Source: Monodelphis domestica
Lineage: Eukaryota > Chordata > Mammalia > Didelphimorphia > Didelphidae
DNA: 64,000 bases
NCBI RefSeq assembly: GCF_027887165.1
Contig: NC_077227.1
Location: 543,239,189 to 543,303,188, forward strand
Direction: 5' to 3'
Shown: positions 10,569 through 21,992 of the stretch, piece after piece
How positions within the stretch are numbered: position 1 is the stretch's first letter
How the letters are laid out: each line of letters opens with the position of its first letter
Notes under the pieces: model-generated
Databases searched by the model: none
Seen by the model: only the letters and a program-made list of their open reading frames with translations
What the model was told of the DNA's origin: nothing
Translations under genes and position numbers: made by a program

Positions 10569-10916
10569 TGTAAAATTGAGATTTGGACTCTGGACTCCAT
10601 TCCCCAAGAGTCCTTGCTAGCTCCCAGAATGCCCTCTAATCTCACTGAATTCTCAAATGGGTCAAGAGCAAAATGATTATTTAGAGGGTCTCCGCCCACA
10701 GCTGGCCCTCTTCTCCTCCTGGCTCCACTGGCAAACAGATGCTTCTCATGATGTGAGTGAAAGTTGGATGGGCCTCATGGCCCACCTAGCATGTGCTTTT
10801 CTTACTTGTATATTCTTTAATCCTTAATCTTCAATAAACCTTTAAAAATATAATACTCCTTGCAGAGAGAAACTAATTTCTACCTGCCTCAGTTTCCCTA
10901 AAATTTAATCTTTACA
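10569..10916 (+). mobile_element. Solo LTR, 348 bp, target duplication CTTG
   Basis: The element begins TGTAAAATTGAG and ends ATCTTTACA, so its termini form the usual TGTA...TACA inverted repeat. CTTG occurs just before (10565-10568) and just after (10917-10920). A 4-bp duplication is typical of class I (gammaretrovirus-like) endogenous elements. An AATAAA at 10833-10838 lies 78 bp from the end, which fits an R-U5 boundary and sets the plus orientation. No internal retroviral sequence remains on either side; both flanks read as L1. Confidence 0.8.
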
Positions 10917-12490
10917 CTTGCACACCTGTTTTATGTGAAATGGTTTTCCCCCAAAAGTCCTCTCCCTTCCCCTTTCTGCGTAATTCCTCATTTTTGTCTC
11001 CATTTTTTTTGCATGTATGGAGGCCATGGGACCATTGAAAGATCTTGAAGTCTTCTGGGGAAGGACTTAGAGGGAGCTTAAAAAGCAGCATATGAAGCTC
11101 ATGAGGACTCTGTTTCTGACTTGGCCACTCTCTGAGCTATTCCAGCTCTGGCTTATCCATGTAGCCATTTCTGGCAACTGGCAGCAAAGTGGGATTGATG
11201 TCAGGCTGAAATCCAGAACCTGATCTTACTTTAAGGTAGAAAGATGGGAAACTTGTTTTTCTGTTTCTTTTTCTTTACTAATAAATACTTATAAATTTAA
11301 TATAAAATTTCCAAGATTAATTTTATTGATAACAACCTATTTTTTTCAATTTGCACCATTTTGTTTTTAATGTATTATTTTCTTCATCATTTTGTGCATC
11401 TTATTTATAGCTATTAATTCTCTTTTCATAATTTTCTTCCTTTGATTTCATTTCTTGGTCTAGTTTTTCCTCTTCCATTCTTATATGATTCTGAAACTCA
11501 TTTTTTAGCTTCTTTAGGAATTTTTATTGGGCTTGTGTTCAATTCATATTTTTTTCTTTTAGGTTTTGCTTTTATCTTTTTAGACTTCATTGTCTTCTTC
11601 TGAATTTGTGTCGTGATCTTCCTTGTCACTATTGTAGTTTTTGTGGTCAGGTTACTGTTGTTTGCTTATTTTCTCACCATATTTCTTGATTGGAACTTTA
11701 TGTTGATGTTTGATTCTGTTTCTGCTGTTGAAGGTAGAGGGCATGTGTATCAAGCCTTAGGCTTTCTTTTGCACTGCTGTTTTCAGAGATAGTTCTAGGG
11801 ATTTAGAAGTTTTTAATAGTTCCTAGGTCAAAATTAGGACTAAGCGTAGAGTTGTCACTGCTCTCCTAATCTACGTTCTGGTCCTTACCCAAGAAGGGAT
11901 TCTGATCCTTTGGTATTGCAATGAATATTACTCTTTGAGGGTTCTGATCCCTTATACCAGAAGTTCTTAAGGCAAAGTTTTCTTCTCTCTTCTTTAATTA
12001 TGGCTCACAAGTAATATAGATAATGGGATTTTCAAACAATTGCTTCTCAGGGCTTCTGCTCCTTCTGACCGAAAAGTTCTTCTCCCTACCCTTGACAAGA
12101 CAAGTCAAATAGCATGTGTTCTAGCATAAGGTCTAATATAGACTCCTGTAGGTCTACAGGGGGTCTCCTGTAGTCTTTTTCTGACCACTTGCCAGATCTC
12201 CTTATCTCTGGCTTGGGAAGTTCCTACAGCTGTTGCTGCTTCTATTGCCATCATCTAGTGTTTTATCTATATGGGATCTAGATGAGATTCCATCCCCTTG
12301 TCACAAATATCTCTTTCCAAACTCCCGAGTTTTCTTGAATTGAAAAAAATATCTCAATTTTTTTGTTGGCTCTGACACTCCAGAATTCAATTTGAGAGGC
12401 ATTTTACAATTGTTTGGAGGGGAATGTTGGGAGGTCTTAGATGAGCATTTTCTCTACTTCTCCGTTTTAGCTCTGCCTGTGTGTTGTATC

Positions 12491-12690
12491 TTTTTTTAAA
12501 CCTTTACCTTCCATCTTAGGATCAATACTGTGTCTTGGTTCCAAAGCAAAAGAGTGGTAAGAGCCAGGCAATGTAGGTTGAATGACTTCCCCAATGTCAC
12601 ACAGCTAGGAAATGTCTGAGGACATATTTGAACCCAGGATTGGGTTCTGTCTAAGCTCACAATCCATTGGGCCACTTGGTTGATCCCCAA
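12491..12690 (-). repeat. Marsupial tRNA-derived SINE, minus strand
   Basis: The plus strand shows the reverse complement of the SINE: a T-run, AAACCTTTACCTTCCATCTTAGG, CCAAAGCAAAAGAGTGG, AATGTCACACAGCTAGG, GAACCCAGGATTGG, then GGGCCACTTGGTTGATCCCC at the head. GTGTTGTATCTT at 12481-12492 and GTGTTATATCTT at 12698-12709 form a target-site duplication with one mismatch. Confidence 0.85.
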
Positions 12691-12709
12691 CCTCCAGTGT
12701 TATATCTTA

Positions 12710-14810
12710 ATCCTTAATGATGAGGAGGAGAAAAAAGAAAAAACATTTTTTGTTAGAGGCAAGATTATTTGGTCAATGAAAGCTGGTCTGGGAGTTTGTA
12801 GCTAATTGTAAAATGTTAGGACAAATGAGATCAGTACTGAATTGTTAAAAATATGAAAATGAACTTGTAAACTAGATACTTCTAGATTTAATTACAAACA
12901 AGGAAATACATATTGGAAGCTGCTAAGGGAGCAACTTATGGAAATTTTTTTTTTTACGTTTCTGAGTTCATGGCCATTTACTGATTTAAAAATAAAGCTA
13001 TATAGCCCAGAAAAGGGGAAGGAGTGTGCTAGAAGAGAAATTCTTCTCACTAAAGGGAGAGATATTGAACTTCATAAGTAGTATTATTAAAGTTCTTTGG
13101 CTCATGGGATATTTGAGGGCTCAGCTTTCTTAGTTTCCCCTCCTACTTGTGATTTTGCCCATTTCTTCCTCTTTATTTTTTCAGTGTTTTACTTGGTTCC
13201 CACAACCGCTACCCTCAGATCTCTTCCTCTAATGTCAGGTTCAGTGACAATCTGGATAGTGTGTCCCCAGGTCAAGTCTAAAACCTACTCAGATCTTAGG
13301 AGAAAAGATTATCTGCCTGAAGCTACCCTCCCATTTCCCTTTGCTCTATATCCAATCCTTTTAGTGGGAATGCTTGCATAGATCAAGCATCAAAACTAAC
13401 AAGTGAACCTAATTTCTAAACATTATCCTACGAATAATAATTGCACTTTTAACATCAAAGAAATATAATCCCTGTCTAAGGAGGAAGGTCCTCTCTGATG
13501 AATTTATTGGAGGGCATGGGCATGAATCAGGAATAGGCAGAAAAGGCACACATATTGCAGTCTGGATCAGAGGGAGTACCCATGCAGAGGAGAACAAAGA
13601 TATGGAACATAGAAAATGACTAGAAATGTCTTATGAAAGTTAAGTTTCAGACTGCATTTTGTGTCTGGAATTTTTTGTTTCCAAGAAAAGCAAAAGAAAA
13701 TTTGGGGAATTCATTCCTTCTTCCCCTTCAGCAATATATTGGCCTCATTAACCCAACCAGGTCCATTAGCATTTTGAGTCCTGGAAAGAGGAGATTGTCC
13801 CCCTCCTCTGTAGGTGGCTAACAAGTTCTCCTTCACCTCAGTGGAATATTTCAGAAATGGGGAATATTCTCTTTGAATACATTTGCAGTCACCTTCATAT
13901 ATTCATAGGTTCAGTACTTAGGCCCCTTTGAAATCAATGTGCAAATGATATGCAAATTAGGTGTCCCCAGGTTAACTGAAACAATATATTGCCACTTGAA
14001 GACCAAGTGCCTGGGAAATTTCCATGTCTAAATTCTAGCATCCTTAACCTTACTTGGCGTTCTGATTAAGGCTTTCACAGCCTGATGCTCCCCAAATCAT
14101 CCTTCTTCCTCTTCTGTTGAAGCTTATGCATTGAAAAGGAAGAAAAACCCACACCATTTCTTTCTTTTAGGAAAAGGTGGGGGGCTTAATCAGTCTCCCA
14201 ATAGCAGCAATATAATGATGAAAGACGCCACAGAACATAGAAAGAGAGCCTATGCTCTATAATACAAGCTTATTTGTCAGTTTTCTTGGACCTCATTCTC
14301 TGAAATCATTCCATCAAAATCTAAATATGACTTGTGCAGCCAATCTTTTAGCATTAACAATTAACATTTGTCAGTGTTTTGTTTCCCTTTATCACACACT
14401 TTTATCTGCCGTTTTCAATTCACAGAAGGTATCAAATATCTTTTGAATTTTGATGATAAAAACTGGGGAGAAGGGAGCTTGTCCCTGCTTCTGAATTACA
14501 ACTAGATCGAGTTACATTTTGCATTTGGCTACTCAGCTTTTGAAGCCAAGTATGAAAATTTTCATTTAAAAATCCCCAATGGGAAAAAAGAACAACAACA
14601 ACTGGTGCATCCCAGGTAGTACTTATGGTTCTCAGCACAAAGCTGGCATGATCTTTCTACAGGTTAAGCAGAAGTTGCCACTGGGTTCATGTGGACATAA
14701 GGGTTGTTTGTTTTTCCTAATTTTTTTGAAATCTCATGACCTGATTACTGATAAAGAGAGTCACATTCCAAAAGACTTTTTGGACATAAAAACTCACACA
14801 TATAACATTT
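12710..14810. other. Unassigned sequence, no supported gene
   Basis: About 2.1 kb in which I recognise no element with confidence. Open frames at 13097-13381 (94 codons), 13633-13821 and 14252-14446 lack motifs and look random. A 13470-13620 stretch resembles fragments of a dispersed repeat but cannot be named. Confidence 0.45.
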
Positions 14811-14814
14811 TATA

Positions 14815-15052
14815 ATTTCAAAGCATTTTCACCTGTTTTATTCATCCTCAGAATAACTATATGCCTCAAAAAATGATCGTCTCACTTAGAATCTGATTAG
14901 GAGAGAGTCTCACTCCTAATATTACAGATAGGTGACAAGATTATGAGTGAAGCTATCATAACTTGCCTTTCCCATAAGTGGAAGAGCCAAGACTCAAACC
15001 CAGATCTTGCAAGTTAAATGCTAATGCTCTTTTCATTACAGCACATTGCATA
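14815..15052 (-). repeat. MIR/THER-type CORE-SINE, minus strand
   Basis: AAAGCATTTTCACCTGTTTTATTCATCCTCAGAATAAC, TATTACAGATAGGTGACAAG, AGACTCAAACCCAGATCTTG and ATGCTCTTTTCATTACAGC follow the reverse complement of the family, in which TTTACAGATGAGG and GAACCCAGGTCTTCC are diagnostic. Confidence 0.6.
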
Positions 15053-15861
15053 ATAGAAATGGGTTGTAGCTATGGGAACCTAATTTTACTCAAATCTACA
15101 TCTTCCTTTTCTCATGTGGATCTGGTGAGTTATATATACTAAAAGACTCTGGGGGTACAGGAAGGGCACCACAACACTCAAGAAGGGTAAATGTCATTTT
15201 GACTTTCAACAGAAGAGGAGGAAGAATATAATATGGAAATTATAGGCAAATAATCTTGACTTTATTTGGCTCTTGGAAAAATCTAAAAGACATTATTAAA
15301 AGCATAGTTAATGAATAGCTTTAAAAGGTAGCAGTAGGCAGAAAGAGCCCCAATGACCTTATTAAAAACAGGTAAACTAGAAATACCACAATGTTTTTTT
15401 ATTTTTAACAGGGACATCACATAATTTGCTAAGAGAATTCTTTGGGAATCATTTATCTAATTTTTTAACAAAGCACATGTGCGTGAATGTATTTAGAGCA
15501 TGAATAAAACAGCTGAACCTCAAGAATAGACATGAACAATTTGGTGCTAACTTGGCCAGGTACAATTTGATATCTTTTATCAGTGATTTGAATAAAAGCA
15601 TAGATGAAATGTTTATCAAATTTATAGATGGCAGAAAATAGTAAGATAGCTAACATGTTGGATGACAGGGTTGAGGTCCAAAAATATCTTAATAATCTAG
15701 AATGTTAGATCTTATTTATAAGATGGCATATTATAGGAATAAACTGAAAGTCAAATTGATTTTTAAAAATCTATTTTACAAGTATCAGATAAAGGAGATA
15801 TGATTTATCAACAATGTATTTGAAAAAAATATCATTACTCTTCTTATAGTGTTAAAGAACT

Positions 15862-16312
15862 AAAAATTAAAATCTTGAGGTGCCCACCAATTGACAAATG
15901 GCCAACCAAATTATTTTACTGAAATATAACAGAATATTTTTGTTTCATAAAGTATGAAGAAAGAGATGGTTTCAGAGAAACCTTTGAATATTGTATGAAC
16001 TGATGCCATGTAATATGAGTAGCACCAGGTGAATGATTTATTAAAAAAACAACCACATTGCAAATATAGTAAACTTTGAAAAACTTAAGAAGTTAGCTTA
16101 ATGTAATTACCAATCATGATTACAGATGACTGATGAACCATGGTTATTTACTTCTTAAAAGAAAGATGATAAACTCAAGATGTAGAATAGGATGTGTTTT
16201 TTGACATGGTCAGTGTGGACATTTATTTTACTTGACTATGCATATTTGTTAATGTGGTTTAGTTTTTTCTTTATCTCAAAGTGGGAAAACGTTAATTGAA
16301 AAAAATAAATCT
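15862..16312 (+). mobile_element. L1 3' end nested in the CR1/L3 copy
   Basis: GGTGCCCACCAATTGACAAATGGCCAACC corresponds to L1 GGTGCCCATCAATTGGGAAATGGCTGAAC. Then come GAACTGATGCCATGTAATATGAGTAGC and a 3' UTR with a final AAAAAAATAAATC. CR1/L3 sequence resumes right after. Confidence 0.7.
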
Positions 16313-16631
16313 AAAAATATATAGGGATTGTAGTCAATTATAAGTCTAATATGAATCAATGCTGCAATATGGCTAATAAATCTAATATGATTTTAGGTTA
16401 TTTTAAAAATAAAAAGGGCTTAGTATCCAGACTTAAATAGGTGATAGAACTATTTACTGAGTCTTGGTTAGAACCATAACTGGGTGTTACATGTTTCTTA
16501 GAGATACTTATAGTTTGACAGCATCCAAAGGAAGGCAACTAGAATGGTGAAGCACCTTGGGATCATGCCATATGAGGATGGGTTGAACTGGTGTCAATTA
16601 GACTGAAGAAGACAAGACTTAGAGAGGACAT

Positions 16632-16816
16632 TATTAATGTAGACTCAGAGTCAGGAATAACTGGATTTAGATCCTGCCTCAGGCACTTAGGAGTCTCATA
16701 TGACACTGGCCAAAGCCTTTATCCTTGGAGATGCCTTAGTTTTCTCTTCAGTAAAATAAGAGGATTGAATCCAAAGATCACTAAAGTCCCTTCCAGGTTT
16801 AAATTAATGATCCTAT
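16632..16816 (+). repeat. CORE-SINE nested in the CR1/L3 copy
   Basis: It reads AGACTCAGAGTCAGGAATAAC, TAGATCCTGCCTCAGGCAC, CCTTAGTTTTCTCTTCAGTAAAATAAGAGG, and ends CCCTTCCAGGTTTAAATTAATGATCC. ATTAAT occurs on both sides and may be part of the target duplication. Confidence 0.6.
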
Positions 16817-17140
16817 GGTCCAAAGTATTCCAGAGCTATCTTGTGGGGGGAAAAGGACAACAATGATCCTAATAACCCCAGAGGGCAGAACTAGGAGTAA
16901 AAGATACAGAAAATTAGTTTAGGTTAATTAAAAACATCATCAGCCATAACAGCAACTTCCTAACAATTACAGTGATCCTTAAGTGGAATGGACTGCCTCA
17001 GGAGATGGTGTGTTCCACTTAACTGGAGGTCTTCAAGTAAATGCTGGGTAATCACTTCTCAGATGTGTTATAGAGGGTGGATTGGATTCTCAGGTTTCTG
17101 AAGCCTCTTCCAGCTCAGATTCTATGATCCTATTCATAGC

Positions 17141-17560
17141 ATATTTACTTATGCTAATCACAGAGAAAAAAAATGAGGATGCATTAATGTTAGGTTCAAC
17201 CAACCTGAAAATGCCCTGATAGAAGTGAGTTCTGGGGGAGGGGAGACCATTATTCTAAGTAATAACCAAGGTGGAGGAAAAATGAAATCAAAAAAGGAAC
17301 TTCAAAATAGAATGGTCATAACCTATAATTTTCTCCTCTTGAGTTTCTTTCCTTACAAAAGGAAACACGGAGGTGGAGAATATGAGGAAACATCTGAACT
17401 CTTAAGATATACCCAAGTTCTATGCCTATCAGCATTTCTAGAAATGAAACAATGATTAAGTATAGATCTGTTATAAAATATATCTATCTGTTAAAAGGAC
17501 TGAAATGTTGAAGTACAATTCCATGATTTCACTCCAGACTTCCTAAACAGCCTCTAAAAT
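17141..17560. other. Unassigned sequence
   Basis: No recognised repeat or supported coding region. The 76-codon frame at 17225-17455 has no motif. Confidence 0.4.
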
Positions 17561-17564
17561 TCTC

Positions 17565-17945
17565 ATCTTTATGCCAAAATAGTTTGATTATTATCATCAT
17601 CATTACTATAATATTTTGAGATTTAAAAGCATTTCCTCATAAGAATTTTGTGAGTGTGTGGTACTAAATAATATCTTCAGTTTATAAATGAAAAACTCAG
17701 GCTTTGAGATCCTAAGTGATTGACCCAAGGCCACACATTGGGGGTCAGTTCTACCATTTAATCTCATGTCTTCTGGGTCAGGATCCAATGATTTTTCTTT
17801 CTTTTTATTTTTAAACCTTCATATTCCAACTTAGAGTCAAGGCTGTATAATGGTTCAAAGGTAGAAGAGTGATAAAGGCTAGGCAATGGGGGTTAAGTGA
17901 CTTGTCCAGGGTCACACAGCTAGGAAATGTCTGAGACCAGATTTT
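17565..17945 (-). repeat. Two adjacent SINEs, minus strand
   Basis: 17565-17790 is a MIR/THER-type copy (ATTATTATCATCATCATTACTATAATATTTTGAG..., CAGTTTATAAATGAAAAACTCAGG, CAAGGCCACACATTGG). 17796-17945 is the tRNA-derived marsupial SINE (AAACCTTCATATTCCAACTTAGAG, GGTTAAGTGACTTGTCCAGG, TCACACAGCTAGGAAATGTCTGAG). Its tRNA head is missing. Confidence 0.75.
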
Positions 17946-19330
17946 CCAATGCTCTTTCTACTGATGCATGTTGCTTATATAGCACAACTAGTTTTGATTT
18001 TAGTGAGCCTAGAACTTTATTTTTTCAGAGAATCCATCAAATCTTATTATAGAACTCATATATGTGAATCAGCATTGGATAGACAGCAATGTTAATAAAT
18101 ATTTGCTTGATTTTGATGGTTGGTTTTATTGTACTATAATATTGTTAAAAACAAAACAAAACACTGGGCAGAAAATCATAAATCTTGGCTCTCTCACTTA
18201 TAAGGTCTGTGATTTAGGGGAAGTATACTTAACTTCTTAAGTCATTTTTCCTTACTTGAAAAATTAGAAGTTTGGACTAATTGATATCTAAGGTTTCTTA
18301 TAGTTCTAAATAACTGGAGCTCTCAAGATCCCTGAAAGCACTTCTATCCTGTAATTCAAATAATTCTCAATTTTGTGAAATTGCTGGGAATTTTTTATGG
18401 CAATCAACCATTGATTATTATGTAAACAATTACTCACATAAGAAAATCTGTATGCTAAAAAAAAGAAATTCTTAAGTATTCCTTAATGAATACAGAAAGA
18501 GAAAGATGTACACCAAGAAAAGATTTCTTTCAGTGCCTTCTAAAAATGACAAAATAAACAACAAGATAGTATAAAGAAGTGGGGTGTATATAATAGATCA
18601 GTTTAAGTTTCTGATTTTTCTAAAAATTTCATTTCATTTCTTGAACTCACAGTTGGATCCATGTTCTAGGGCATAAATTTTAAGTGTGGAAGGAGGCAGA
18701 GACTGAAGTCTTTCCTCACTCCACCCAAATCAGCCATATAAACAGCTCTTAACAAGAATGCTTCCTTTTTGTGCACGAAAGTTTTGCACATCATTACCCT
18801 TAATTGCATGCTTTAAAAGGTATGCTTTGTAAATGCATATTGAACTCAGTAGAATATAAAAAATGGACTTTTCCATGCCTGCTAACTTCATTTGACTCTT
18901 ATCCTTAACTCTGAGTTCATCTATTGCCTCTTCCAAGAATAAACTTAAACAGGCTTCAGTCTCAGGTCTGGTCCCATTCTTTCCTGCAATAATATTAATT
19001 TTCATCACTGGACTAGTCATCTCACTGATGAGAGTATTCTCTTCAACGATGGAGAGGGAAACCCATCCAGGATTACTTATCCTGTGCAGTTCTTACCCAG
19101 TTCCTTGGTTCATGAAAGTTCACGAAAAGTAGTCTGCTTAACACATTGGGGGACTTCTTCCTGTTTTCCACAAATTAAAAGTATGATAATGTTGCATTTA
19201 TATTATCCATAAATTATCCCCCACCTTCAATTCAATTTCATTTCTTTGATGACAGCTTTTACCCTACTTCCCTTTTATAACTCATTGATTCTAAAATGTG
19301 GGAGCCTTTTCAACTACTCTATATGCTTCT
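17946..19330. other. Mostly unassigned, with a MIR-type fragment at 18150-18320
   Basis: The fragment contains CTCACTTATAAGGTCTGTGATTT and a GAAAAATTAGAAGTTTGGACTAATTG core, then a TATAGTTCTAAATAACTGG tail. The rest shows no recognised feature. The 96-codon minus frame at 18730-19020 has no motif. Confidence 0.4.
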
Positions 19331-19379
19331 AGAGAGAGCAAGACGGAGAGAAAGAGAGTGAGAGAAAGAGAGAGGGAGG

Positions 19380-19429
<50 letters not shown>

Positions 19430-19430
19430 A
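19331..19430. repeat. (GA)n tract
   Basis: A 100-bp purine run, imperfect at first (AGAGAGAGCAAGACGGAGAG) and then nearly pure GA. Low-complexity peptides predicted across it on either strand are artefacts. Confidence 0.9.
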
Positions 19431-19496
19431 CTGCTATTTCTATATGTATATATTTATCCAAATGTATACAAATACATGGGTTCTTTAGGTTTTTCA

Positions 19497-19865
19497 TACA
19501 TCTTTATATCAAGAGTCAATCAAAAAGCATTTATTACATATTTACTATGTGTCAGGCTTCCTGTGGATAAGAATATGTGAAGACTGAAGAAAAGTAAAAA
19601 TAATTCTTGCTCTCAAGGATGTCACATCCTTATACGGGAGACATGTAAATAAATAGGTGCATGTAAGACAAAGGCAGAGTATATGGAAGGATAATCTGGG
19701 AGTGGAAGGAACCAATATCTGGGGTGTGTGGAAATGATCTCCTGCAGAAGGAAGAACTTGACCTAAGTCTTAAATAAAGCAAGCCACTGAAACCATGAAG
19801 CAGAGGTGAGGTGGCAGAGTCTTCTGAACATGAGAGACAACATTCTGGATAGGGATAGGAGATAA
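19497..19865 (+). repeat. Unnamed marsupial interspersed repeat (AGCATTTATTA... family)
   Basis: It opens GAGTCAATCAAAAAGCATTTATTACATATTTACTATGTGTCAGGC and continues TGCTCTCAAGGATGTCACA, ACGGGAGACATGTAAATAAATAG, GATCTCCTGCAGAAGG and AACTTGACCTAAGTCTTAAAT. The same opening occurs at 21.05, 27.78, 31.95, 40.78 and 45.89 kb, always on the plus strand. I recognise the family but cannot name it securely. Confidence 0.6.
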
Positions 19866-19979
19866 GAGTATCTCATTCTGCAAATAGGTCAATCCTTTAT
19901 CAAGGATTTCTTTGATGCATGCATTTAGATTAGTCATAGATTTGTGTATATAAGTAGCAATAAAATACAAAAATATTAA

Positions 19980-20065
19980 TGCACATATATATGTGGATAT
20001 GTACATATATGTATATTATATATAAATGTGTGCATTTACATGTGTATGTTATATATAATTGAAAG
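19980..20065. repeat. AT-rich simple sequence
   Basis: Alternating ATATATGTGG/ACATATATGTATAT units with internal TGTGTGCATTTACATGTGTATG. Confidence 0.7.
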
Positions 20066-21035
20066 TAAATATAAAATTCTGCAATTAATGTTGTCTTGAT
20101 TTGGTTTTTGTTTGTTTTTTAAGAAAAATAAGATCCAAGAATTTTTCTACTCCATTGTTATTTTATACTTTGTATATGTTGAAAATCAACACTTTTACAA
20201 TTGTTTTGCCTTCAAAATAACCTTCTCTACATACAACTGGTGTGATCCACTTGATTTTCCCTTTTTTGTTTACTTCATTATCATTTCTACTTTCTTTAGA
20301 AACACATTTAGTTCACTGTTATTACAGTTCAAAGGTGAGGGATCCATAGTTTCTACCCTTGATGATGAAAATAGATTGTTATTAAACTCTTTTTGCAATT
20401 TTCTTCCATTTGTTTGTTGTTCTTCTTTCAGTGTCATCTTTAAATGCATTTGAAATGCTTTTACTTTGTTGGTTCTCTTGATAAGCTTTCTTTACTCAGG
20501 TTTTCTCTCCACTAGTTTTCACTATTTTTATTGATCAATTTGTTTATTATCTTCCACCATCCATTTCTATGGGATGTTGCAAATGATCTTATATGCTAAA
20601 TCAGTGTCGCCCTTCACTGCCATATTTTTCCTTTTATGAAGGAGGTCAAGGGTTTGCTCTCTAAGGTGTTTGTAGGCTCTTTTTGACTCACTATGTTATG
20701 ATTGATGTAAAGTACCCTGTAAAATTGTTATGATCTGTCTTCATTTCACACATCCATTTTCCCTTTCTTAGGACAAGATGAAGTTGTCTTAATTTAATAT
20801 CATAATTTTTCTTGTTATATTCCTATTTCTAATTTTGTATTAATTTTCATCTTTGTTTTAACAAATCAGTAGTCTAACAGACAGCTGATTCCGGAATGAC
20901 TTTCACTCTAGTAAAAAGATTCTTTCTTTCCTCTTTGCTAACATATAAACAATTTAATTTTGGGGAGGGGAGGCTAACGTTTTTACAAAACTTTTTATGT
21001 CCAACATTTATAATTCTTCTTTCAAATGACTCATA
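20066..21035. other. Unassigned; possibly an old LINE read in reverse
   Basis: Pyrimidine-rich on the plus strand with long T-rich runs, the usual look of LINE sequence in antisense, but no motif could be matched. A 113-codon plus frame at 20112-20453 is hydrophobic and low-complexity, with no recognisable domain. Confidence 0.35.
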
Positions 21036-21039
21036 ATTT

Positions 21040-21310
21040 CAGTCAAACAGCATTTTATTAAGCACTTACTCTGTGTCAGGCATTATGCTAAGTGCTGAGG
21101 ATAAAAATACAAACAAAAAGAAAGACAGTCTCTACTCTCAAGAAGATTACATTCTAATGAGAGAAGTCAACACATGAAAAGCAAGTTGCAAGGTAGCAGA
21201 AAGAGTTATCCAAATGATAGCATAGGGTCTAAGCTATCAGAGTGCAGGATGGCTAGTTGGGGATCCTGACTCAAAAAGTAAGTTCTAAGAGGCACTGACA
21301 AGGGATAGAA
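21040..21310 (+). repeat. Second copy of the AGCATTTATTA... repeat
   Basis: AGTCAAACAGCATTTTATTAAGCACTTACTCTGTGTCAGGCATTATGCTAAGTGCTGAGG is followed by ACAGTCTCTACTCTCAAGAAG and CATTCTAATGAGAGAAG. It is better preserved at the start than the copy at 19.5 kb. Confidence 0.65.
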
Positions 21311-21862
21311 AGGAACCCCCAAAGTGAAAATTGTACTCAAGAGGCAGCTGAAGCATGTTGGTAGAATCTGGAGAATCAGAGTGGTAAGTATGATGCTTCT
21401 GTGTAGTCACCTACATCTTTTGCTTCTATTAACCCTTTTTCCCAAATCATTTTTCTCAACTTATGCTTTTGCCATTCTTATCTGCCCCACTTTAAAAATG
21501 AAGTTACTAAGTATCAAAATATCTGTGGATTTATTTTGAAGGATCTCATGGAATTCTTCATAGAATTCCTCTACCTGTTCAGCCTTCATAGCAGGTGCTG
21601 TATCATAAGCTCTCTGTCTCTGTGTCTATCTACCTATTTTTCTACATTTTCTGCTGCTCTTTTTTCAAACACAAGTTCTGTGATATTGATAACAATCTGC
21701 ACTATGAAATGATGATTCTCTGTAGTTTTACACAACTATTGAAAAATAACACTGGTAATTCCTACATCTGCCTCTTTGAGGAGAATTTGTGACACCCTTT
21801 CTCACTTAAGTATTGATTCTGTTTGTTTTCTAATTTGGTATATAGGGAGAATGACAAGATAA
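21311..21862. other. Unassigned sequence
   Basis: No recognised repeat or coding region. Short frames at 21324-21539 and 21595-21792 have no motif. Confidence 0.4.
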
Positions 21863-21865
21863 TAA

Positions 21866-21992
21866 TGAATATGATGATGATGATGATGATGCATTTACAA
21901 AGCACTTACTACATTCCAGATACTATACTAAGAACTTTGCAAATGTCTCATTTAACCCTCACAATAATTCTGGGAGGTAGGTAGGATCAGGA
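21866..21992 (-). repeat. (GAT)n run and MIR/THER-type SINE part
   Basis: Seven TGA/GAT units at 21870-21892 lead into ATTTACAAAGCACTTACTACATTCCAGATACTATACTAAG, CTCATTTAACCCTCACAATAATTCTGGGAGGTAGG, a standard minus-strand MIR-type order. Confidence 0.65.

Larger units (their letters stand above)
9950..12478 (-). mobile_element. L1 5' portion (5' UTR, ORF1 and start of ORF2), minus strand, 3'-truncated
   Basis: On the minus strand the element begins at about 12478 with a degraded GGCAGAGC...GGAGAAGTAGAG 5' UTR. ORF1 debris follows at about 11550-11300, with a charged coiled-coil reading LKNEFQNHIRMEEEKLDQEM. ORF2 endonuclease debris lies at about 10300-9960: MTVNGNGMNSLIK, then IIYCLQETDL (the catalytic Glu motif) and an INAPNG segment matching L1 NIYAPN. 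Many stops show it is dead. It is unusual in keeping the 5' end and losing the 3' end. A solo LTR at 10569-10916 and a CTAT microsatellite interrupt it. I cannot place all of 10920-11250 with confidence. Confidence 0.7.
15220..17140 (+). mobile_element. Ancient CR1/L3-like LINE, ORF2 C-terminus to 3' end, split by insertions
   Basis: Three blocks in one orientation line up as one CR1/L3 copy. 15290-15790 holds the RT region around SDLNKSIDEMFIKFIDGRK, where FIDGRK replaces the active-site FADDTKL, followed by LDDRVEVQKYLNNLE. 16313-16630 continues (ATAACTGGGTGTTAC, AGGAAGGCAACTAGAATGGTG, CCATATGAGGATGGGTTGAAC). 16820-17140 is the 3' end (CTTCCTAACAATTACAGTGATCC, GGAATGGACTGCCTCAGGAG, CTGGAGGTCTTCAAGTAAATG, CAGATTCTATGATCC). 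Between the blocks lie an L1 3' end and a CORE-SINE. Catalytic residues are lost and stops are many, so the element is dead. It must be older than both insertions. Confidence 0.75.

Noticed and set aside
19298..19570. Open frames on both strands across the GA tract (Arg/Glu-rich on plus, Ser/Leu-rich on minus)
   Set aside because: Dipeptide repeats encoded by a GA microsatellite; no conserved domain or context.
20112..20453. 113-codon plus frame with a hydrophobic start
   Set aside because: Phe/Tyr/Ile-rich bias follows the T-rich strand; no conserved motif and no neighbouring exon.
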